Positions 4,637 to 11,859 of a DNA stretch of 13,027 nucleotides are shown here, one piece after another. How positions within the stretch are numbered: position 1 is the stretch's first letter; every line of letters starts with the position of its first letter. The translations under genes and the position numbers were made by a program. This DNA is from Syntrophaceae bacterium PtaB.Bin038 (GTDB lineage: Bacteria; Desulfobacterota; Syntrophia; Syntrophales; UBA2192): the NCBI GenBank assembly GCA_002067855.1, contig MVQS01000090.1, forward strand, positions 1 to 13,027. The letters run 5' to 3'. The notes under the pieces were generated by a model, which worked only from the letters and a program-made list of their open reading frames with translations, was not told where the DNA came from and ran no database searches.

Positions 4637-6418
4637 CTACCAGAAGATCACCAGAATCGTCAGGATCGTCAGCAGGACGACCGCGCGCAAGACGCCCACA
4701 CCGATGGGATGCATCCCGTGTTCGCAGCGCGACGCCTCGAGGGAGATCCTTTCCCTCATCCACTGGTGATTGCCGACGAAAAGGGCGAGCGCGCGGAAAC
4801 CGACCCTTTGCAGGTTGCAGGACGGCATCCGGAAAAACTCGGCCAGCCGCCGGACGAGGCGATGGGCAACGACCTCGTCGGCCCAGGCGTTCAGGGCGTT
4901 CAGGGAGCGGTCCGCGAGGCGGTAGAAGGCGCGGCCCCCCATGCGGGTCAGCACGTCGACGTCGAGGTTGATCGCGCGGATCTCGGGCGGGTGCGTTCCC
5001 GACAGCAGCATCAGGGCGAAGGCGAGGGCCGCGAAGAGAAGCAGCTGGGCCTGCGAAATCACGTGGCCGGCCGTGTAGGGCTGGAAGTCGGTCGGGAAGG
5101 GAAGCAGGCCGTACAGGGGCTGGGGGTACACGCCGATCCCGATGCAGAGCGCCGCGGCCAGGCCCATGGCCAGCAGCATGGGCAGCGGGGCCTCCCTACA
5201 GCGGATCCCCGAGTCGTGGGAGAAAAACGCGCAGAAGGGGATCTTGATCCCGGCGTGGTGCAGGACCCCGGCGGAGGCGAAGAGCATCAGGAACCACACC
5301 AGGCGAAGATCGCCGAGCGCGGCCGCCTCCATGACCATCGACTTGCTGACGAACCCGCTGAAGAGCGGAAAGGCCGAGATGGAGGCCGCCCCGACGATGC
5401 AGAAGGTGCAGGTCCAGGGCATCGAGCGGTACAGGCCCCCCACGTCGGTCGCGTTGATCTTCCCGGTCTGGTGCAGCACGGCGCCCATGGACATGAACAG
5501 CAGCGCCTTGTACAGGATGTGGCTGAAGGCATGGGACACGGTTCCGTTCAGGGACAGCTCGGTGCCGATCCCGATGCCGACCATCATGAATCCGACCTGG
5601 TTGATGAGGCTGTAGGACAGCACCCTGCGCAGGTTGTTCTCGATCACCGCGAAGAAGATGGGGAAGACCGTCATGGCGGCGCCGATCCAGATCAGGGCCT
5701 CGGTGCCCGGGAAGGTCCGGGCCAGGACGTAGACGGCCGTCTTCGTCGTGAAGGCCGAAAGGAACACGGCACCGGTCACGGTGGACTCAGGATAGGCGTC
5801 GGGAAGCCAGAAGTGCAGGAGCGGCCAGGCGCTGTTGACGCCGAAGCCGATGAAGATCAGCCACGACGAGAGAGTCCCCAGCCCGATGTAGCCGAAGGCG
5901 ACCGTGCCGGTGTTCTGCACCTGCAGGAGGATGCCGCCCAGCAGGCACAGGCCCGATACGACGTGCACCATGAAGTAGCGGAACCCCGCGGCCATGGACT
6001 TCTCCGTGCGCCGCGCCATGATCAGGAACGTCGCTCCGAGCGTCATCATCTCCCAGAAGACAAACAGCGTGAAGAGGTCGCCGGCGAAGACCGCCCCGAC
6101 GGCGGCGCCGGCGTAGACGAGCGCGGCGGCGTTCTGGAAGCGGTCTTCCACCTTCAGGGCGTAGAGATTCGCGATGAAGGCGATGATGTGGAAGATGATC
6201 CCGAAGACCACGCTCAACCGGTCGACGCGGGCCAGCACCAGCTCCTGGCGGAAAAACGGCAGGAGGAAGTGATTGCCCTCCGGCAGGGCCAGCATGTTGA
6301 GCAGGCTCAGCGCCGGGACGAGCAGCATCCAGGCCTGGCGCAGGCGGCCGCGCAGAAGCACCGCCGGCACGACGGCGAGGATCAGGATCAATCCGGGGGG
6401 GACTGCGTCAGCGATCAT
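4637..6418 (-). CDS. Mrp/Mbh-type antiporter subunit D-like 3 (long C-terminal form)
   Basis: This 593-residue polytopic membrane protein belongs to the NuoL/NuoM/MrpD proton-conducting family. Family landmarks are E123 in FVFWEMMTLGATF (TM5), HFWLPDAYPEST at 202-213, K226 in TTKTAVYVLAR (TM8), the broken helix HAFSHILYKALLF with H296, H300 and K304, and GFVSKSMV with K359 (TM12). The usual TM7 Lys is replaced by N195 (IGFGVNSAWPLLHF). After the core (to about 475) an extension of about 120 residues follows: a charged, probably amphipathic stretch (about 485-560) and a final helix, LRAVVLLTILTILVIFW. This recalls the lateral helix and last TM of NuoL. It is the last gene of the operon; its start overlaps the end of the 90-aa gene by 11 nt. 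Ion specificity (H+ or Na+) cannot be read from the sequence. Confidence 0.88.
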   Translation of the reverse strand: MIADAVPPGLILILAVVPAVLLRGRLRQAWMLLVPALSLLNMLALPEGNHFLLPFFRQELVLARVDRLSVVFGIIFHIIAFIANLYALKVEDRFQNAAALVYAGAAVGAVFAGDLFTLFVFWEMMTLGATFLIMARRTEKSMAAGFRYFMVHVVSGLCLLGGILLQVQNTGTVAFGYIGLGTLSSWLIFIGFGVNSAWPLLHFWLPDAYPESTVTGAVFLSAFTTKTAVYVLARTFPGTEALIWIGAAMTVFPIFFAVIENNLRRVLSYSLINQVGFMMVGIGIGTELSLNGTVSHAFSHILYKALLFMSMGAVLHQTGKINATDVGGLYRSMPWTCTFCIVGAASISAFPLFSGFVSKSMVMEAAALGDLRLVWFLMLFASAGVLHHAGIKIPFCAFFSHDSGIRCREAPLPMLLAMGLAAALCIGIGVYPQPLYGLLPFPTDFQPYTAGHVISQAQLLLFAALAFALMLLSGTHPPEIRAINLDVDVLTRMGGRAFYRLADRSLNALNAWADEVVAHRLVRRLAEFFRMPSCNLQRVGFRALALFVGNHQWMRERISLEASRCEHGMHPIGVGVLRAVVLLTILTILVIFW

Positions 6419-6680
6419 AATACCCCTCGTCGCGCATTACGACCGGCCGCAGGACATACTGGGCGACAAACACGAGAAGCACGTAGGCGACAAAGCCGAA
6501 TGCGGCATAAAACCCGTACCACTCCTCCCAGGGGAAGATCACGTGACGGTGCGCCCACCCCTCGGCGAGCAGCAGGGCGCCCAGGACGGCAAAAAAGACC
6601 GCCAGCGCGGCCTTGAGGGTTCGCGGACGGATCAGGGGCGACGGGTTCGGCCCCACGTTGACGGGATTCTTGTTCACCAT
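6408..6680 (-). CDS. Small two-helix membrane protein of the antiporter operon
   Basis: The 90-residue protein has a polar Pro/Asn-rich N terminus (to about 22), a first helix TLKAALAVFFAVLGALLLAE (21-40), a short loop with HRHVIFPWEEWYG and a second helix, about AAFGFVAYVLLVFVAQYVL (59-77), ending in charged residues. AAGGAG lies 4 nt before the ATG. I cannot assign it to a named Mrp or Mbh subunit. Its place between two MrpD-like genes and its overlap with mnhD-like 3 suggest an accessory subunit of the complex, in a position comparable to the small MbhI-type proteins, but no homology to those is claimed. Confidence 0.75.
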   Translation of the reverse strand: MVNKNPVNVGPNPSPLIRPRTLKAALAVFFAVLGALLLAEGWAHRHVIFPWEEWYGFYAAFGFVAYVLLVFVAQYVLRPVVMRDEGYYDR

Positions 6681-6688
6681 TCACTCCT

Positions 6689-6829
6689 TCACAGGGTCTT
6701 GGCCAGAACGATTGCGAGGTACAGAACCCCGATGACCACCAGCGCCAAGAAAACGGGGCGCCAGCCCTCGACCGGTTCATGGGTCAGGATCTCCAACTCC
6801 TTCTGCGGGTTCTTCTCGTCACGGTCCAT
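6689..6829 (-). CDS. 46-aa single-helix membrane protein
   Basis: A short frame from ATG at 6829 to TGA at 6689 encodes 46 residues. It has a charged N terminus (MDRDEKNPQKELEILTHEPV), then EGWRP and one predicted helix, VFLALVVIGVLYLAIVLA, ending KTL. It fills the gap between mnhD-like 2 (12 nt upstream) and the 90-aa gene (8 nt downstream) exactly. GAGGGAAG overlaps the upstream TGA and gives a ribosome site 6 nt from the ATG. Fit to the gap, ribosome site and a clean hydrophobic segment all argue that it is real. It is probably a small accessory subunit of the antiporter; no family recognised. Confidence 0.75.
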   Translation of the reverse strand: MDRDEKNPQKELEILTHEPVEGWRPVFLALVVIGVLYLAIVLAKTL

Positions 6830-6841
6830 CGGTTGCTTCCC

Positions 6842-8305
6842 TCAAGGCGACACGACCCGCTGAATCAGCTGCAGGGCCAGCGTCGGCCACAGAAACAGAA
6901 CGAGGCAGAACAGGGCCGAGACCCCCAGCGGGATGAGGCACAACACCGGCGCCTCCCGGATCCCCCCCTCCCCTCCGTCCTCCGCGTCCCGGGCAAAGAA
7001 CCCCCGGTACACGATCGGAAAGAAGTAGGCCGCATTCAGCAGGGAACTCACCAAGATCACCGCAACCAGCACAAGCCGCCCTCCGTCGATGGCCCCGACC
7101 ACCATGCTCCACTTGCTCAGGAAACCGCCCAGGGGCGGCATGCCGATAATCGACAGGCTCGCCAGGAAAAAGGCCGCGTAGGTCACCGGCATCCGGCGCC
7201 CCAGGCCGTCCATCTCGCTGATATTGCTCTTGTGGGCGGCCACGTAGATCGCCCCGGCGCACAGGAACAGGGTGATCTTGCCGAAGGCGTGCATGGACAG
7301 GTGCAGAAGGCCCCCCGTCATGCCCGCTTCCGTCAGCATCCCGGCGCCGAGGATCATGTAGGAGAGCTGCCCGATCGTGGAGTAGGCCAGCCTGCGTTTG
7401 AGGTTGTCCTGCGTGAGGGCCACGAGCGATGCCCCGATGATCGTGACGGAGGCCAGGGCCGTGAGAACCGCACCCAGGTTGAGATCGGCTAGCAGGCCCG
7501 TCCCGAAGACGAAGAACACGATCCGTAAAATCGAAAAGACCCCGACCTTGACGACGGCGACCCCGTGCAGGAAACTGCTCACCGGCGTGGGGGCCACCAT
7601 CGCGGCTGGCAGCCACCCGTGCAGGGGCATGACGGCCGCCTTGGCGAACCCGAACACCAGCAGCACCAGCAGGATCGACGCCGTCGACGCGTCGGCCTTG
7701 CCCGCCAGGATCCCGCCCACGGTGAAGTCGAGCGTGCCCGTCATCGTGTAGATCAGGATCATCGCCGGCAGGGTGAGCGCGACGGACGAGCCGAGCAGGT
7801 AGGTCAGGTATTTCCGGCCCGCGGAGCGCGCCTCGGCGTCCTGCTTGTGCGTCACCAGCGGGTAGGTCGACAGGGACAGCATTTCGTAGAAGAGGTACAG
7901 GGTGAGGAGGTTCTCGGAGAACGCGACGCCGAGGGTCGCCGATATGGCAACGGCGAACGAGGCAAAGTAGCGCGTCTGGTCGTGCTCGTTCAGGGCGCGC
8001 ATGTAGCCGATCGAATAGACCGACGTGCAGAACCAGAGGAAGGAGGCCACCAGGGCGAAATACATCCCCATCGCGTCCACCCGCAGCGCGATCGGCACCC
8101 CGGGGACGACCTCGGCTAGGGTGAACCGGCAGCCGCCGCCCTCGAGCACCGAGGGGAGGAGAGACGCGACGATCGCGAACTTTCCCAGGGCGATCAGCAC
8201 CGTCCAGGCCTCGCGCAGGTTCGGGCGCCGGTCCGACAGGACGATCGGAATCGCCCCGAGCAGGGAAATCAGGACGGCCGCAAGCGGCCAGAATGAAGTT
8301 TCCAT
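6842..8305 (-). CDS. Mrp/Mbh-type antiporter subunit D-like 2
   Basis: A 487-residue NuoM/MrpD-family protein with about 14 TM helices expected. All ion-path residues of the family are present: E141 (TLYLFYEMLSLSTY, TM5), K222 (FGFAKAAVMPLHGWLP, TM7), H228, H247 and K253 (FLHGVAVVKVGVFSI, TM8), the broken helix HLSMHAFGKITLF (H335, H339, K343) and GGFLSKWSM with K398 (TM12). It is the most canonical of the three paralogous subunits. It should translocate H+ or exchange it for Na+ in the inner membrane as part of the Mrp-like complex. The start is uncertain: ATG 8305 is chosen, ATG 8311 and GTG 8347 are in frame, and the last begins just after the upstream stop with GGGAGG next to it. Confidence 0.9.
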   Translation of the reverse strand: METSFWPLAAVLISLLGAIPIVLSDRRPNLREAWTVLIALGKFAIVASLLPSVLEGGGCRFTLAEVVPGVPIALRVDAMGMYFALVASFLWFCTSVYSIGYMRALNEHDQTRYFASFAVAISATLGVAFSENLLTLYLFYEMLSLSTYPLVTHKQDAEARSAGRKYLTYLLGSSVALTLPAMILIYTMTGTLDFTVGGILAGKADASTASILLVLLVFGFAKAAVMPLHGWLPAAMVAPTPVSSFLHGVAVVKVGVFSILRIVFFVFGTGLLADLNLGAVLTALASVTIIGASLVALTQDNLKRRLAYSTIGQLSYMILGAGMLTEAGMTGGLLHLSMHAFGKITLFLCAGAIYVAAHKSNISEMDGLGRRMPVTYAAFFLASLSIIGMPPLGGFLSKWSMVVGAIDGGRLVLVAVILVSSLLNAAYFFPIVYRGFFARDAEDGGEGGIREAPVLCLIPLGVSALFCLVLFLWPTLALQLIQRVVSP

Positions 8306-8353
8306 GGTCATTCCATCGTATCCCCGGATCGTTCGCCCGGGCTCCACCCTCCC

Positions 8354-9847
8354 TCAGAAGCCGACCGGCAGGGCGAAACGGACCACCCGCTCCACGATGG
8401 GGCCCGTTGCCAGCCCGACCCCGATCAGCGCGGCGGCCGACACGAGCAGGGGCTGCAGCATCGCCTGCGGGGCCTCGCGGACCGTTTGCGGTCCGCCCCC
8501 ATGATCCCCGGCTGCCGCAGCCGGGAAGAATGCGATCTCGATGATCCGGAAGAACAGGACGGCATTGACGAGGCTGCTGAAGATCAGCGCGCCGACATAG
8601 AGCCACTGCCCCGCCTCGATCCCGCCCAGGAGCAGATACCACTTGCTGAAAAACCCGCAGGTCGGCGGAACGCCGATCATGGACAGGGCCCCCACGATGA
8701 AGGCCGCCATGGTCAGCGGCATGCGCCGGGTGAGTCCCTGGAGCCGGTCGAACTCCATGCCCCCGCAGCGGTGGGCGATCGCCGCGGCGGCCAGGAAGAG
8801 ACAGAGGGTCATCAGGGCGTCGTTGACGATGTGCAGGATCGCCCCGGTCATCCCCTTCGCGTTGGCAAGCCAGAGGCCCCCGACCATGTAGCCCACCTCG
8901 GCGATGATGATGTAGGCGAGCATCCGCCGGAGGTCGCGCTGGCCCAGGGCCATGGCGGATGCGCAGACAATGCCCACCGCCGCGACGCCGACGATGGTCT
9001 GCTGCACGCCCATGTGCTGGATGAACTCGTACACGGGGGAGAAGATCGAGAACATGACACGGATCATCAGGAAGATCGTGACCTTCGTCATGAGCGGGGC
9101 GATGAGCACCGCGGCCCCGTCGGGCATGTCCGTGTAGGCGTTCGGCAGCCAGACGTGCAGGGGGAAAAAGGCCATCTTGATCCACAGGCCGACCATGAGG
9201 AAGGCGAAGGCCGTCGCCAGGGCAGCGCCTCTGCCGTCGAGCAGGGGGATGATCCGGTGCAGGTCGGCCATGTTGAGCGTTCCCGTGAGGATGTAGAGAT
9301 ACCCGATCCCCAGCAGGTAGAAGCAGGCGCCGATGGAGCCCATGACGATGTAGTTGAAGCTCGAGAGGGCAGCGCGGCCCCGGCCCAGCGCGATGAGACC
9401 GTAGGTCGTGATCGAGGTGATCTCCAATAGCACGTAGAGGTTGAAGGCGTCGCCCGTCAGCGCCAGGCCGTAGAGGCCGGCGATGAGAATCAGGTAGAGC
9501 GTGAAGAAGGGGCGGCGCCGCTCGTGCAGATCGGCGGCCACGCTCCGGGACGACGACAGGGCGGCCGCAAGGGACACGGACGAGATGAGCAGGATCATCA
9601 GGGCCCCCAGGTGGTCCACCACGAGCTCGATCCCGTAGGGCGGCTCCCAGTTGCCGACGGTGTAGCTGAACGGGCCCACGTGGAGGACCTCCGCGAAGAC
9701 GAGCACGGAGGCCGCCAGCGAGATCGACAGAGACCCGAAGACGATCGGCAGGGTGATCCGGCTGCCGAGTCTCCCTGCGGCGTAGAGCAGCATGGCGCCC
9801 ACCAGCGGCGCGGTGAGCCCGTACATGTGGAGGTTCAGAAAGCTCAT
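8354..9847 (-). CDS. mnhD: Mrp/Mbh-type antiporter subunit D-like 1
   Basis: A 497-residue NuoM/MrpD-family membrane protein. It follows mnhC directly with an ATGA overlap, the place of MrpD in Mrp operons and of MbhH in Mbh. Landmarks are E142 (NLYVLLEITSITTYG, TM5), K224 (LWIKMAFFPLHVWLPNAY, TM7), K255 (LMTKVTIF, TM8) and K402 (GFFSKWYLL, TM12). In the broken helix, where relatives have H..xHA..K, this protein reads HIVNDALMTLCLF, so the second His is D343 and the Lys is T347. Such a change should affect the central proton path, yet the rest of the protein is intact. It is probably a functional subunit with altered ion handling, or a structural one. The complex lies in the cytoplasmic membrane. 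Confidence 0.92.
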   Translation of the reverse strand: MSFLNLHMYGLTAPLVGAMLLYAAGRLGSRITLPIVFGSLSISLAASVLVFAEVLHVGPFSYTVGNWEPPYGIELVVDHLGALMILLISSVSLAAALSSSRSVAADLHERRRPFFTLYLILIAGLYGLALTGDAFNLYVLLEITSITTYGLIALGRGRAALSSFNYIVMGSIGACFYLLGIGYLYILTGTLNMADLHRIIPLLDGRGAALATAFAFLMVGLWIKMAFFPLHVWLPNAYTDMPDGAAVLIAPLMTKVTIFLMIRVMFSIFSPVYEFIQHMGVQQTIVGVAAVGIVCASAMALGQRDLRRMLAYIIIAEVGYMVGGLWLANAKGMTGAILHIVNDALMTLCLFLAAAAIAHRCGGMEFDRLQGLTRRMPLTMAAFIVGALSMIGVPPTCGFFSKWYLLLGGIEAGQWLYVGALIFSSLVNAVLFFRIIEIAFFPAAAAGDHGGGPQTVREAPQAMLQPLLVSAAALIGVGLATGPIVERVVRFALPVGF

Positions 9848-10233
9848 CGTTCGATCTTCTCCAGGATCTCGTCCTCCTCGAGGGTGCCGAACTGCCCGTG
9901 GATCCGCTGCAGGATCGCGAGCGCCACCCCCGTGACGCTGACCGCGACCACGATGGCCGTCAGCATCAGCACGTGGGGAAGCGGGTTGACGATGGACGCC
10001 GCCTCCACCCCCCGCTCGAGAACGGCCTGCTTGTCGAGGATGGGAATGCCGCCCCCCTTTTTCACCCCTGCGGAAATGAACATCAGGATGATCGCGGTCT
10101 GGAAGATGTTCATGCCGATCAGCTTCTTCACGAGGTTGCTCTTGCCGATCATCGCGTAGAAGCCGATCATCATCAGCACGACGTAGATCCAGTAGTTGTA
10201 CTTCGCGACGATTTCGTCGAGCAGCGTTTCCAT
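9844..10233 (-). CDS. mnhC: Mrp antiporter subunit C (NuoK-like)
   Basis: A 129-residue membrane protein of the MnhC/MrpC/NuoK family with three helices: YWIYVVLMMIGFYAMIG, LVKKLIGMNIFQTAIILMFISAG and PLPHVLMLTAIVVAVSVTGVALA. GMNIFQTAIILMFIS and NPLPHVLMLTAIVV are the family's typical stretches (NP.P.ALvLTaIVi). The C terminus (HGQFGTLEEDEILEKIER) is a polar tail. It starts 1 nt after the mnhB stop and overlaps mnhD by ATGA. It is a structural subunit next to MrpD and MrpA in the membrane arm. Confidence 0.95.
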   Translation of the reverse strand: METLLDEIVAKYNYWIYVVLMMIGFYAMIGKSNLVKKLIGMNIFQTAIILMFISAGVKKGGGIPILDKQAVLERGVEAASIVNPLPHVLMLTAIVVAVSVTGVALAILQRIHGQFGTLEEDEILEKIER

Positions 10234-10234
10234 C

Positions 10235-10717
10235 TCAGAGCCCCTTGTCCATCTTGCCGCCCGAGGCGAGGTCCCAGAAGAGCGACACCATGATGCTCAT
10301 GACCGCCAGGCCCACACCGACTTCCACGATGAAGATCCCCATGGAGCGCCACTCGACGGGGCCGAGCGGGGGGAAGAGGGGCTCCAGGGCGCTGTAGTCG
10401 AGAAACAGCCCTCCCAGCAGGGCGCAGGCGAGCCCCGTGCCGGTGTAGAGGAACACGCCCGTACCCGCTAGGGCCGTGTTGGCCCGCAGGGGGAAGAAGC
10501 GCATCGAGGTCTTCTGGTCGAAGGCGATCGCCATCAGGATGTAGGAAGCCCCCAGCAGCACCCCGCCCTGGAACCCCCCTCCGGGGCTGTAATGCCCGTG
10601 GGCGATCACGTACAGGGCGAAGAGCTGGATGAAGGGGATCAGGATCCGGCAGGACAGTTCGATGATGAGGCTCGGGCCGATCGGCCGGTCCTGGGGCAGG
10701 GTGTAGTGATCCTTCAT
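10235..10717 (-). CDS. mnhB: Mrp antiporter subunit B (MnhB domain)
   Basis: A 160-residue membrane protein with the MnhB domain (MbhF in archaeal numbering). The hallmark loop HGHYSPGGGFQGGVLLGASY is at about 40-59, between helices ILIPFIQLFALYVIA and SYILMAIAF. Two further helices follow, about TALAGTGVFLYTGTGLACALLG and SMGIFIVEVGVGLAVMSIMV. Its ATG overlaps the TGA of the MbhE-like gene. The close coupling of the MbhE-like part and MnhB resembles longer MrpB/MrpA proteins in which these pieces are fused. Confidence 0.95.
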   Translation of the reverse strand: MKDHYTLPQDRPIGPSLIIELSCRILIPFIQLFALYVIAHGHYSPGGGFQGGVLLGASYILMAIAFDQKTSMRFFPLRANTALAGTGVFLYTGTGLACALLGGLFLDYSALEPLFPPLGPVEWRSMGIFIVEVGVGLAVMSIMVSLFWDLASGGKMDKGL

Positions 10718-10986
10718 GCGTCGGGCCTCCGGAGCGCGCTCACGACGACGACGCCGGCGCAGAAGATGACGATGGTCTCGAACATGGTGTCGTAGCCCCT
10801 GTAGTCGGCCAGCACCGCCGTCACGACGTTGGGCACGTGCGTGTCCTCCACCGACCTCTCGATGTAGAGCGGCGAGACGTGCCTCGCCGCCGGGGCGTTC
10901 GGGTCGCCCCAGGGCGGGAAATCGCCCGTGCCGTACAGCAGCAGGGCGCCGGTGAACAGGGTGGAGATCAGGGCCCGCTTCTTCAA
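10714..10986 (-). CDS. MbhE-like antiporter subunit (MrpA C-terminal piece)
   Basis: A 90-residue protein with one N-terminal helix (ALISTLFTGALLLYGTG), an extracytoplasmic loop and a C-terminal helix (ETIVIFCAGVVVVSAL). The stretch VPNVVTAVLADYRGYDTMFE, just before the second helix, is the signature of MbhE and of the matching C-terminal part of MrpA (N.VTaIL.dYRg.DT..E). The start is TTG at 10986: it overlaps the TGA of the preceding gene as TTGA and has GAGGAGG about 8 nt upstream. The frame is open further upstream to 11109, but that part overlaps the DUF4040 gene and looks like a shadow. In one-piece MrpA this segment is fused behind the NuoL-like part. Confidence 0.85.
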   Translation of the reverse strand: MKKRALISTLFTGALLLYGTGDFPPWGDPNAPAARHVSPLYIERSVEDTHVPNVVTAVLADYRGYDTMFETIVIFCAGVVVVSALRRPDA

Positions 10987-11228
10987 TCTTTGCTCCTCCT
11001 CGAGGTGTGCAGGATCGTGGCGATGAACAGGATGGAACTCACCCCCGCACCCACGGTCGCCTCCGTCAGGGCCACGTCCACGGCCCCCATCTCGGCCCAT
11101 AGCAGGCACATCAGGAAGCTGTAGACGCTGAAAATGACCGTGGCGGCCAGCAGGTCCCGCACGGTGATGGCCGCCACCGCGCAGATGACGACCAGGGTCA
11201 GGAGGAGCAGGTCCAGTTGCCAGATCAT
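10983..11228 (-). CDS. MbhD-like DUF4040 antiporter subunit (MrpA C-terminal piece)
   Basis: An 81-residue membrane protein with three helices. RDLLAATVIFSVYSFLMCLL and GAVDVALTEATVGAGVSSIL are the typical motifs of MbhD and of the corresponding segment of MrpA ('apDVALTEA.vGAg'); the Glu of LTEA lies in the membrane and is conserved in the family. A basic tail (HTSRRSKD) ends the protein. It overlaps mnhG by ATGA and the MbhE-like gene by TTGA. With the latter it makes up what is a fused C-terminal region in classical Mrp systems. Confidence 0.92.
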   Translation of the reverse strand: MIWQLDLLLLTLVVICAVAAITVRDLLAATVIFSVYSFLMCLLWAEMGAVDVALTEATVGAGVSSILFIATILHTSRRSKD

Positions 11229-11551
11229 CGCCGCTTCTCCCCCTTTTCCCAGGGTTTGACGCCCACGGACATGGCCGTCTGGGTGATCGCGTGGGTCGCC
11301 GTCGGGCTCGCGATGAAAATGAACAGGGCGATGAAGAAAATCTTGATGGCGACCAGGACCGCCGGCGCGGACAGGGTTTTCAGGCTGTAGAGGGCGAACC
11401 CGGTCACGATGAGCACCGAGCCCAGCGAATCGCTTTTTCCCGCCGCGTGGAGCCGGGTGTAAAAATCGGGGAAGCGCAGCAGCCCCACGACCCCGAAGGC
11501 GAAAAAGAGGATGCCCGCGGCGATCAGGACCGTCGAGACGAGATCGATCAT
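11225..11551 (-). CDS. mnhG: Mrp antiporter subunit G
   Basis: A 108-residue MnhG/MrpG (MbhC) protein with three helices. The signature GLLRFPDFYTRLHAAGKSDS lies between the first two helices (R.PD.y.RlHA.....t.G), followed by LGSVLIVTGFALYSL and AIKIFFIALFIFIASPTATHAITQTA, where the SP.a.H.i...A pattern is also typical. The C terminus is basic. It overlaps mnhF upstream and the DUF4040 gene downstream by ATGA. It is a small structural subunit of the antiporter. Confidence 0.95.
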   Translation of the reverse strand: MIDLVSTVLIAAGILFFAFGVVGLLRFPDFYTRLHAAGKSDSLGSVLIVTGFALYSLKTLSAPAVLVAIKIFFIALFIFIASPTATHAITQTAMSVGVKPWEKGEKRR

Positions 11552-11859
11552 GGTTTTCCCTCCTCTCCCGCGGTGCCCGCTGCGCTGGCGTCGACGGGCG
11601 GCCGCCGCTGGAAGTACTTCGCCGCCGCCAGAGTCGTGATGAAGTTCAGCAGCGTGTAGGCGATCGCAATGTCCACGAACATCTCGAGGTGCTCGTAGAG
11701 CACGCCGATGAAGAGCAGCAGCGCCGTGGTTTTCGTGCCGATCATGTTGGCGCTGACGATGCGGTCGAAGACCGTCGGCCCCCAGACCAGACGGTAGAGG
11801 GCCGCCAGCATCAGCAGCAGGATGGCCACCGCCCCGCCGAGCATGAAGGGATTCATCAT
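11548..11859 (-). CDS. mnhF: Mrp antiporter subunit F
   Basis: A 103-residue MnhF/MrpF (MbhB) protein with three helices. Typical features are YRLVWGPTVFDRIVSANMIG at 22-41 (R...GPt..DRiva.n..g), TTALLLFIGVLYEHLEMFVDIAIAY, where D63 lies in the membrane as in the family, and LLNFITTLAAAKYF. A 20-residue Ala/Gly-rich polar tail follows. The first of two adjacent ATGs is used because it overlaps the mnhE TGA as ATGA; GGAGAGG is 8 nt upstream. The frame stays open to 12351, but that part only shadows mnhE. Confidence 0.94.
   Translation of the reverse strand: MMNPFMLGGAVAILLLMLAALYRLVWGPTVFDRIVSANMIGTKTTALLLFIGVLYEHLEMFVDIAIAYTLLNFITTLAAAKYFQRRPPVDASAAGTAGEEGKP

Noticed and set aside
4709..6616. 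635-codon plus-strand frame opposite mnhD-like 3
   Set aside because: Its low-complexity Gly/Asp/His/Arg composition mirrors membrane-protein codons on the other strand; no ribosome site or motif.
6819..9185. 788-codon minus-strand frame across the two D-type genes
   Set aside because: It is frame-shifted against two well-conserved MrpD-like proteins and is rich in Arg, Pro and Gly without any domain.
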